Below are positions 55,064 to 64,000 of a stretch of 64,000 bases of DNA, piece after piece. Location of the stretch: NCBI RefSeq assembly GCF_000143415.4, contig NW_003314315.1, positions 881,991-945,990 on the forward strand, in the 5' to 3' direction. The number at the start of each line of letters is the position of its first letter. The first letter of the stretch is position 1. The translations under genes were made by a program, and so were the position numbers. The DNA is from Selaginella moellendorffii. Lineage: Eukaryota > Streptophyta > Lycopodiopsida > Selaginellales > Selaginellaceae. The notes beneath the pieces were generated by a model. That model saw only the letters and a list, made by a program, of their open reading frames with translations, did no database searches and had not been told where the DNA came from.

Positions 55064-56400
55064 TTTAAACTTTAATAAGTAAGTGATTGTAAGCTATTAA
55101 ATGTGGACTTCCCAGAAGGTCATTTAGCCTAATACTATTCAAATCTAAGGACATTTAACCCTAAATATCCAAAGACCCATAACCAATTAGACAAAAGAGT
55201 GCACTCTTGTTCATAAGTCATTTCCCTCTATATTTAAACTTCATAAATTATCCCTCAAGTTGTTCTCTTTAATTTTTTACAATCTATCACACTTTTTTGC
55301 AAGTTCACACTCTCGTGAATGAAAGTTAAGAGCCACAGCTCTTTTGAGAGCCCCAATTTCGTGACATCCTACCCCTCGAGTTGAGCCCAACTAAAGCAAA
55401 TTAGACCTACTAAATGTTAATTAACATATGGTGTGATTCCCCTAGCTAACTAACAAAGTTAGACCCGAGACCCCTTTAATACCAAATATAAACTCCTAAA
55501 TTTAGACTTCTCAGAAAGTCACAAAACCTTTAACCAATTGGAAAAACTTTTGTTAATGGGCTCTTTCCGTCTATATTTAAACCCCATAGATCATCTATTA
55601 AATTGTTCTTTTTAGTTGCTTATAGTGATGAAATTAAATGTTACACTTTAAAATAGCCATATTAGTGTTGGAATGCACTACAACTTCCCAACATACTTCT
55701 TAGTTCTTCTCTTACACTACTAACAAGTAGGGTAAGAATATATATAGTCTACTACATTAATTTCCATACCAGACTAAAAAAGTCTCTTTTTCAACTAAAT
55801 AAAAGTTTTTCATTTACCACTATATTCCATTGCTGGAACATCATAACATTCTTATAGAAATAATTGTAATAGGTCTTTGGACAAAGGATACAATCTTTCC
55901 TGCTTATAGTAAATAAGCCCATATTTAATTGAGAAATAAAGTTTCACATTAGCACAAATAGCAAATTTCATTGCTTCACTATTAAGGTTTTGCTTCAACA
56001 ACTCTATATAATGCAATATTACTTTTTTCAATAGATCACTTTCATATAAAGCCTAAACATCTTCTAACTAGTCTAAATTGATTGCTAGAAACTAAGTTTG
56101 ATAATTTAACACATCTAGAACTTATTAGATTTATAGATAATTTTGATATTGAATCTAGCAAATTTCTTTTGCCAATGAATCTACTTTGGTATAAACTTTA
56201 GTTACATCATATAAACTTTAGTATGTCCATCCAAATAATACCTTTAATGGTCCAACTCTAACACTATAGCAAACATTTCTTTTCTTGTGTGTAGGCCCTT
56301 CCAATAGAGAATAATCTAACGAATATTCTTTTAGAATATGCTACGAATGTTCTAGGAAAATATTCTAGGGTTTAGGTTGTGATCTTCGAGCGATCGAGCT

Positions 56401-57329
56401 ATGGCGGTCACGGAGGCGGAGAGCCGCATGGAAATGCTGAGCCGCCACCAGTAAGTCGCAGCTCTTAGCGTTGTTTTCGTGACGATGATGGTCGTGGCGG
56501 CAGGCAGGAGATCAAGGAGCTGCGAAATCGAGAGATCGAGCTCAAGAAGGCCGCCGCCAAGGGCAGCAAGGCGGAGCAAAAGGCCAAGAAGAAGGCGATC
56601 GAGGAAGAAATCTCCGGGCAGGACGCGGCGATGAAGGAGCGGCAGGCCAGGGAGCTGGCTACGCTGGGGTTTGCGGGCAGCGAGGACACGAATGCCGGGC
56701 GGCTGGATGGATTGGTGAGGGCAATCGCGGGGGTCGGGGTCTCCTCTGCCGCCGCCGTGGCGGCGCCGCCAAGAATCTCCAAGGGGAAGAAGTGGCGGGA
56801 TCGACGAGCGCAGCAGGACGCCGAGAGGGAGCAGCGCATCCAGGACGAACAGGCACTACTCGTGAGCGATCGCAAGGTGGAGGAGGATGTCCTCGCCGCC
56901 AAGCTCCAGCCGCTGGGATTGTCGCTCAAGGAGATCAAACCCGACGGGCATTGCTTGTACCGGGCGGTGGAAGATCAGCTCCAGCTCCATCCCAGTGCGC
57001 CCCAGTACTCGTTCCAGGAGCTCCGGAAGATCGCGGCGGGCTACATCCGCGAGCACCCAGAGGATTTCGTTCCATTCATTGGCGGCGATGTGGAGCTGGA
57101 GGATTACTGCCGGGAGATCGAATCGACCGCGGCCTGGGGAGGGCAATTGGAGCTCGAGGCGCTCTCTCACGCGCTCCAGAAGCACATCTTCGTGTTCTCG
57201 GCGGAGATGGCGATCGTGGAGATGGGCAGTGGGTTCCAGCGCGATGGGACGAATCCATCGATCAAGCTCTCGTATCACAAGCACGCGTTTGGATTGGGGG
57301 AGCACTACAACTCCCTGGTTCCGGCGTGA
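56401..57329 (+). CDS. OTU-domain cysteine deubiquitinase (OTUD6-like)
   Basis: Predicted ubiquitin-specific cysteine protease, 291 residues. Exon 1 is 56401-56450 and exon 2 is 56504-57329; the 53-bp intron is GTAAGT to GCGGCAG and interrupts a Gln codon. The N-terminal half is a charged coiled coil (RHQQEIKELRNREIELKKAA), as in OTUD6A/B. The OTU domain starts near residue 165, with LKEIKPDGHCLYRAVEDQL carrying the catalytic Asp and Cys, then FVPFIGG and the late His in KHAFGLGEHYNSLVP. A telo-box-like CTAGGGTTT lies 30 bp upstream. A broken duplicate is at 46928-47855. Confidence 0.9.
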
Positions 57330-57654
57330 GGAAGAACGCGGGGAGAATTTTGGCGGGAAGAAGAGTGCCACGTGGCTGCTGACGTGCCCAATGGTCACGA
57401 TTAGGGTTCTTCGTTTTCTTCATCAATGAAATATTTCGCGTGATCGTCGTCTTCTTCGTCGATTCTCTCCTCTGCCCTCCCACAGGTAAATCGATTCGTG
57501 CGCTGCGAGGACTCTCTGGATTGTAATCGGTGTTTTCTTGCAGCGTTGCGGCAGCGATGCGCGTCCAATCGATTTCTTGTTGATTCGATCTTCCCTGTGG
57601 TACGTAGCGATCGGGCACGAGAATGCCGTCAATCCTTGCTCTCTGTGCTTGTAG
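57330..57654 (+). promoter_or_regulatory. Short intergenic region and spliced leader of the next gene
   Basis: 325 bp between the OTU stop and the next ATG. It holds a telo-box-like TTAGGGTTC (57402) and two possible leader introns: GTAAAT at 57486 to TTGCAG at 57542, and GTACGT (57600) to CTTGTAG (57654). The second acceptor touches the ATG of the large acidic protein. Confidence 0.5.
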
Positions 57655-60600
57655 ATGGAAGAAGGGACGCCGATTCTCGAATCCTTCACGCAAAGCGTCG
57701 CGGATGGGCCGTCCCAGCCGCTGGTTCGCAAGCTCATGTCCCTGATGCTCTCGGAGCCGTCCTCGATCCCTCCCATCCAAGATCTCGGCGACGCCAGTGG
57801 ATTCCTCCTCGTCGAAGCTCCCGCTGGTGGAACATCGAGGCTCGGAGCTTTAGACGTAGTGGAAGACATCGCTCAAACGGCCGGGTGCCCGGTGGAGGAC
57901 ATGGAGAACGTTGTCCAGTCGGGGTTCCGGTTCGCTGGATCCGAGGGGTGCTGCGATTCTCCAAGAGTGGAGAGTTACTTCTCGGAGAGCCAGATCCCAG
58001 CAGACCTCGCGGACAAAGTTCCCATCGATTTCCTCCACGCCATCAACAATGTGCTCGACACCAGGGTCGTCCCAGTGCCAAAGGGCCATCACCACCATCA
58101 CCACCACGGCCATGGTAGACGAAGATCTGCAAGGAAGCGAGCTCCGCCAGCTTTGTCACTCGGGAACAAAGAGCTTGTTCTTCCTCGCGAGGAAGAACAA
58201 GGTGGCGGTGGCACAGGTTTCGCGAGCACGGACTATGCACAGGAGATGGTGACGAGGAGGCTGGATAGATTGGAGGAGATTTGCTTGCGGACCGAGTCCT
58301 ACGTCCAGATGGTTCTCGGGACGATGGACAAGAGGCTCCAGCTCCTCGAGGGCGACGCGATATCTAGGTGCACACAGGATTCCATGACTTCTCCGAGGTT
58401 TCCAGGAGGAAGTTTTTCGTGCGAAGCCGGGACTTTCGTTACTCCGGAGATGCTCATGGTCCAGTCTCCTCGTCTGGACAGGATATCTCTGTTTGCTACT
58501 GATGTAGCAGCGTCGGCTGGGTTGGAGGTGTCTTGCCAGGCTTCCGAGGATTCAGCGCTCGTTCTCTCGACTCCGGTTCCATCCGTTTTGCAGCCGTCCG
58601 AGTATCCGTTTGCTACTCTTGCTGGAGAGCGGCCGGAGATCACCGCAGCGGTGGTTCCTTCAACTCCAAATACAGGGGACGAGATAACAACGATGCACAG
58701 GCAGGAGGACGAAGGGACTTCCGAGAGGCCACTGGTTGCTGCGATCGCTGTTTTCTCTCTTGCTCCCGATGATCCCGGCCGGAGTGGAGAGAGTCCGGTG
58801 GATGCACTCCTGAGCGAACCAGTTTTGACGTGGGAGAACGAGGGATTTCCCTACCTTCGTCCAGCTTACCAGGTGGAGTTGGAGCCTCGGCCGAGGGACA
58901 CCACTGTGCTGACATGGGACGCTGCTCGGTACTTGGTTCCCGAGTCGACAAGTAGTGAAGACGAGCGTGCTACTTGTCACTCCAGCGAGGAAGCATTCAC
59001 CTTCTGCAATCTAGACGACGAACCGAGGCGGCTCAAGGAGGACACTGAGATGCTGAGCGAGGTTTCGTCTCTCCTCCAGAATATATGCGCCGACCTGGAA
59101 GCTTACGGCGTTCCGGAGGATGAAAGAACCATCGAGCGCTGTCGTCACTGTCGTTTCGGCCCAGCTTGCATCAAAGACCAGGAGGAGATCATCTCAGTTC
59201 TCGAGGAGATGTTCACGAGGCTGACATACTGCCCGCATCCCGAGGACGTCCTCATGAGTGTTTTACCAGTCTCAGGAGCTCTCTCGACAAAAGCTTCGGT
59301 AGACGAAGTTGCGTTTGCTCCAGCAGCGGCTTCCAGTCGAGAGCGTGTTATAGATGGAGTTCAGTACGCGCAGCTGCCTCAGCAAGAAGACGTAGACGAG
59401 ATCAGCTCAACGAAAACCGAGCGGAGTTTTGAGATTTTTCCTTTGGAAGGCAGCACCAGTCCAAGGGTGGCACTCTCGTTCATTCAGGAAGACGGCATGC
59501 CCTCGGAGGTCGAGCAAGCTCCGCAGCACATGAAGATTGAAATGCCACCTCCGAAGCAGGATGCTCCGAACGACCCTTTGGCTCTTCACGTTGCGATTGC
59601 TCCCAAGGAAATCAAGGTGGTGCCGGAGGACGAGCCCGGCGCAGAAGAAGTGGCGCCCTCGGTTATCCAGGACATCTCCGTCACACTCGAAGGATCTTAC
59701 AGTCAACCCGTCGTTCACGAGAACGATGTCGTCGGGGACAACGCAGCCGAAAGTCGAGAAGTTGTGGCCGTTTCAAGGGACCAGCTGCAGCTTTCTGGTG
59801 ACGTATTTGCGGACTACACGTTGAAGGTTGTTCCCCGGCCAGAGCAGCAACAGGAAGGAGCCCCCTTGGTTGTAAGCCAGGACAACAAGATGGTGATCAA
59901 CGAGGAGGAGGTTTCATCCGTGATACACGAGCTGTGCTTCGGCCTGGACGTTCCTTCGCGTGCAACTCAGGCTGACAAAAGCAAAGAACCGGAGCTCCCG
60001 TTGCAAATCGCCATTGCATTAACTGGAAGCGGTAGTGGTGCCAGCGATCACAGCATGGTGGCGCGGACGTCAGTGGAGGACATATCCAGCTCTGAGGCAT
60101 CCTCGTCAACTCAGCAGCAAAAGGAAATTGCGTCCATCATTCTCAACCTCGAAGCGCTCCAAAAGAGTGAGGAAAGGCCCATGACGTTCAACTGGGAAGG
60201 CGTTCCCGCGGCAAGCGAATGCGACGACATACCTTGCGTGCTCAAGGTTGAGGAGAAGAAGGTGGCGGCTGCAAACGACGAGTTCACTTCTGTTCACCAG
60301 GAAGTCCGCATCTCGCTGGAGGTTCCCACGGAGACGAGAAGCGAAGCTGCTGGCCCGGGTGTTCAGATCGGCATTGCTGTGAAGTCTGTGCCGAAGAGAG
60401 CTGGTGACGAAGAGAACGCCATATACACAGTCGAGATACCCGACGACACGGACTTTGAGAAAGTGCCACTGAGCGAGATGGCTCCCGTCGAGCGAGAGGC
60501 AGAGCCCGCAATTGAGGAGCTAGTGCCTCTGACAAAAGCAGCCGCGTCGCCCGCGAAGACACTGGTCGTCGAGAACAGAAGCTTGGGAGACGAGCTGTTG

Positions 60601-62153
60601 CTGGAGTCGATTCTAGCTCCTCCGCCATCTCCTGGCGAAGCCGCTCCGGAGACGCATGACTTTGTGGTGAAAGAGGAGAAGAAGGCTGAGGAAGAATGGG
60701 TGATCGATACGAGTTTTCTTCCAAAGGAGAACTCCCACAAAGTCGAGGCTAAGGTGCCAAAGACAGTGCTCAAAGGGGTGACAACGAAAGATCTCATCCG
60801 CGGCTCGCTCCATTTCGACGGGAAAGCCTGCTTGCTCTCGATCTCGACCGACGATATCTGGACAACCGAGGATATGTGCCAGGCGCCAGTGCCAGGCGCC
60901 GCAGGGAAAGAGAAGTCGTCGCTACCATTCTTGGCGGACAAAGGTCCTGGCTTGCGGAACGGTGCTGAGCCTCTGATACGGGAGATCCCTGCATGGCTTG
61001 GAGACGTGCTTATCGACGAGGTGAAACAAGCTTGTGCCGGCAGCGCAAAGGAGGCTTTTGGATTCGGGGGAGGGAAGCAGCAGCAGCAGCAGCAGCAGGC
61101 CGGCATCCAGCGTCAAGTGCTTGGATTTCGGAGCTTGCCAGGAAGGCAGTTCAGGCCTGGCCAGCCAAAACCAGCTCAAGAGGCCGCGTTTGGGTTTCGC
61201 AGCCTGCCTCCGAAGTCGGGGAGGCCACCTTTGCCAACAGCAGTCGCAGCGGTGAAGCCCAGCATCTCAGTCACTGTTCCGGTTTCCAGCGACGGTTTCG
61301 CAGACTGGGACTCGACGCTCTCGCTAGTCACCAGGAGTGGTAGTCCACCACAGTCACTAGCGCAGCAGGAGCAGGCAGACCCGACGAAGCCAAGAGTTCC
61401 GGACTCTCCAGGCGCTCGCTCCTGCATCATCAACAGGCCGAGCGAGCTTGGTAGCAGGAGCAGCGGCGTTGGGGGTGACGGCAGCGCTAGCACACTGGCC
61501 GTGGAGGCGGAATTCGAGCAGGAGGCTCAAGCGCCGGCAAAGACGATCATTTCGGACGCAGCATCGGCCTCGACACCGTCACAGACGACACCAACGTCGA
61601 CGCTAACTCTGGAGCAGACCTCGTCGCCTCTACCTCTTCCTCCGGCAGCGAAGATGGCTCTAGACTTACTGGACGCGGGCAGTGGCGACGAATCGTCCGG
61701 GGAAGCACAGCAAGCAGCTTGGAGCAGTGACGGACTCCATGTCCTGCCGCTGGACGCGCTACAAGAGGAGACGTTCTTTGACGCTCTCGAGTGCTCGGGT
61801 AAGCCTCATCTTCATTACAACAACAGGAAGTGTAGAGGCACACTAAGGCTGGTGGGCTTTGTCATCAACATGGTGGTGGTGATCATCGTCTGCACGATGG
61901 TGATCTCGCATCATCGTCGTAGTGTTAGAGAACAGGAGGACGTGAATGCTTTGATTCTCACAGATTTTTGGTTTGAGCAGCGGCTGGAAGAGGCGGTGGT
62001 GGTACCAACAGTAACAATGGCAAGATCAAGCGCTACCTCAAGGACAAGCTGTGGAACAAATTCTCGTGCTATGGCGTTGGGCTCCCAGAGTCGGATTCTT
62101 CGGACGCGGGCATGCCGTGCCATCACCACAGGATTCTCGCAAACAATTCTTAA
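57655..62153 (+). CDS. Very long acidic low-complexity protein, unknown function
   Basis: I do not recognise this family. An uninterrupted frame runs from the ATG at 57655 to 62250 (1531 codons). I prefer a spliced model, 57655-61798 plus 61981-62153 (about 1438 residues), because the intron has a good GTAAGC donor and a TTTGAGCAG acceptor. The new end, GTNSNNGKIKRYLKDKLWNK and so on, looks much more protein-like than the unspliced tail. Visible: a His run near residue 145 (KGHHHHHHHGHGRRR), a cysteine/histidine group near 495 (CRHCRFGPACI), a long Glu/Val/Pro-rich middle with about three weak repeats (residues 640-910), a Gln run near 1140, and two GFRSLP motifs after it. No enzyme motif. 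A scaffold or cytoskeleton/membrane-associated protein is only a guess. Confidence 0.7.
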
Positions 62154-62269
62154 AACATATCGAAATCTAATTCCGCTTGCCATACTAAAGTGTCCATGTC
62201 AAGCACAGATTTTCCTGACGTGCAACAACCAGGAAGAAAATCACCGCTAGCCTGAGCATAGACTGGGAA

Positions 62270-62900
62270 TAGATGCTATAAAGATCAAATCAAATCGTCA
62301 CCCAAGTTCTACGGGATGGTCAGGGATTGCTACTGTTCCACTAAAGAAATGGTTTTCATGAACCAGTTTTGCCACGTGAATTTTCACGTCTGTAATTTCG
62401 TACCCTAGACTCTCTCTAATATCCATCGAATTCACTCGCTAGATTTATCAAATTTAAATTGATTAATTTAATCTTTCAAAGTTTCAGCTAAGGTAGAAAA
62501 GAAAATATAGTGATATCTATAGCCTATCCAAAATCGTCACAAGATCAGAAGCTTCTAACATATAACTAAAGCACCCTCTCATTGCTGTTTTGTTACCTTG
62601 GTTAGTTGCCTCAACCATTGGGCACTATCAATTTTAATGAGGTGTGTTGCAATTTTATCCATTTATCCATATTGATTATTGTTAAAAAAATTATATGAGA
62701 TTAATCTGGACCTATATCTTTTGCATATTTTCATTTTCCTATTTATCTAATTAGCTTTTATATATATGTGTATGTATGTGTGAGTGCTTGAGGAATAGGT
62801 ATATTAATTAGCCTGCTTATATATAAAAATGGATGGACCAGATTTAGTCCCAAATAAATGGTCTATATATTATAGTAATATAATTAGTGGCCAGGGTAAT

Positions 62901-62939
<39 letters not shown>

Positions 62940-64000
62940 CAAACCTTACACCATCCTCCCCTCCAAAAGATAAAAGGATAATGATAATAAGTTAGATGGA
63001 ACATCTAAAGTTTATGTTAGGCAAATATAAATTACCACAAAAATCTGAAATTCCCACAAAACTATCAACAAAATTGTTGATAACTATGACTGATTTTACA
63101 ACTAAATCTTGCAAAAAACTAATATAGATTTAAATGTAAAAGAGAATAAAGAAATAAAAACAAAAAAGTACAATCACAAACATTAAAGTAAAGTACTACC
63201 CTTCAATTCCATCAATGTGAATGTTCCCGATATAAAAATAAATATATTAATTAGGATTTAAGCCTTTACTTATATACAAGAATGGATGGATTACATTCAA
63301 TCTCAAATAGGTGTGCTATAGTATTATACTAGATATATATACATATACATATTTACAAACCTTATATATATATATATATATAAAACACTATTTAAATATT
63401 TTTTAACCACATTTGTCATGGATTTCATAGACTTTATTCAATATTTTAGATATATACTTATAAAATAGAAAATTGAACAAGACATTAAAATTTTTTATGC
63501 ATGTAAATATCAAAATATATAAAATATTATTAAATATTAAGAATAGGAATTAATTTTTTAAATGCTGATGTTTTGAAATAACTAAATTTATTACTAGAAT
63601 AGCTTTTTTAAATTTAATTTTTTAAAATATAATTTTGATAATATTTGTAAAGTACTTATTAGAATAGTAAATGTCAAATTATATAAAATTTATATATAAA
63701 AATTAACTTTGAATTCTTTTAAAAAATTTAATACACAAAAATGGAAATCCAATAATGCCCATTGTGGTATTCAACAATGAAGAAACTGTTATTGAATGTT
63801 TTATTAAAATTTTAATTTTATTGATCTTAAATTAATTAATTTTTAAATTTTAAATTTTTTTAAAAAATTAATTATTATTTTCTTAACACTTTATGTGTTT
63901 GAATCTATCTTATATTTATATATATATATATTTTTATATATATATATATTTTTATATATATATATATTTTTATATATATATATATATATATTATTCATGA
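62270..64000. other. AT-rich region with (AT)n runs, no genes
   Basis: Contains pure (AT)n runs at about 62902-62936 and 63363-63382, and an alternating (TA)n/TTTTT pattern at 63910-63991. A weak duplication joins about 62795-62950 and 63238-63370 (shared: TATTAATTAG, AATGGATGGA, TTTACAAACCTTA). No coding sequence is seen. Confidence 0.75.

Larger units (their letters stand above)
47860..56280. other. 8.4-kb AT-rich repeat-derived block
   Basis: Very AT-rich throughout, no intact gene. It contains the features listed separately: a transposase scrap, old tandem repeats, a microsatellite and a decayed Ty3/gypsy integrase. The remaining stretches (about 47860-49018, 49265-50540, 52730-54000, 55070-56280) show only short meaningless frames. 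The composition is consistent with long-term C-to-T decay of methylated transposon DNA (inference). Confidence 0.7.

Noticed and set aside
57850-58252. His-rich stretch as a metal transporter loop
   Set aside because: There is only one short His run, with no membrane segments of a ZIP or CDF transporter around it.
61840-61915. C-terminal transmembrane helix of the giant acidic protein
   Set aside because: It lies inside a probable intron (61799-61980); the spliced frame is more protein-like.

Overview
The window looks like nuclear DNA of a land plant, most probably a lycophyte of the Selaginella type (inference). It carries plant gene families (SnRK1, plant subtilase, plastid-type O-acetylserine (thiol) lyase, many pentatricopeptide repeat (PPR) genes). 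Introns are uniformly tiny (about 47-70 bp in most genes), genes are very tightly packed, telo-box (AAACCCTA) motifs lie in gene upstream regions, and gene-rich GC-balanced DNA sits beside very AT-rich repeat-derived DNA.

Layout. 1-1130: 3' part of a 2-hydroxyacyl-CoA lyase/oxalyl-CoA decarboxylase gene. 1205-11577: a cluster of five related P-class PPR genes (called PPR-A to PPR-E here), all with an intron at the same place, with a tRNA-Cys(GCA) gene in the divergent A/B promoter. 10959-17255: a rearranged block. A 1.57-kb segment holding the 3' ends of PPR-E and of a convergent DUF1997 gene is present twice, on either side of a 2.8-kb insert with a large fold-back (inverted) repeat. Each gene is complete in only one of the two copies. 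17671-23942: a frameshifted cytochrome P450, two PPR genes built of gapless 31-residue repeats, and a METTL21-type methyltransferase, all on the minus strand.

24070-34877: an M16-protease fragment, a ten-exon subtilase with one GC-AG intron, a CMC2 twin-CX9C gene with a degenerate neighbour copy, the SnRK1 catalytic subunit (ten exons), a divergently placed TSO1/LIN54-like CXC protein gene, and a cysteine synthase gene. 34878-42300: a zone of broken genes (kelch/F-box-like ORF, BCKDH E1-alpha fragment, MCM3 pseudogene, 2-oxoglutarate dioxygenase remnant) mixed with minisatellites, including two opposed arrays of a 60-bp unit. 42399-44501: a six-exon gene of 590 residues that I do not recognise.

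46928-57392: an OTU-type deubiquitinase gene and its broken duplicate lie on either side of about 8.4 kb of AT-rich DNA. That DNA holds a decayed Ty3/gypsy integrase, a Harbinger-like transposase scrap and several old tandem repeats. 57655-62153: a very long, acidic, low-complexity protein gene of unknown function. 62270-64000: AT-rich DNA with (AT)n runs and no genes.

The strongest themes are organelle gene expression (PPR genes, CMC2) and sulfur/energy metabolism (cysteine synthase, SnRK1), together with extreme gene compaction: several same-strand neighbours lie 11-80 bp apart, and some divergent pairs share one short promoter. All exon structures were read by eye from splice signals, reading-frame continuity and remembered family similarity. 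No alignment or database search was run.
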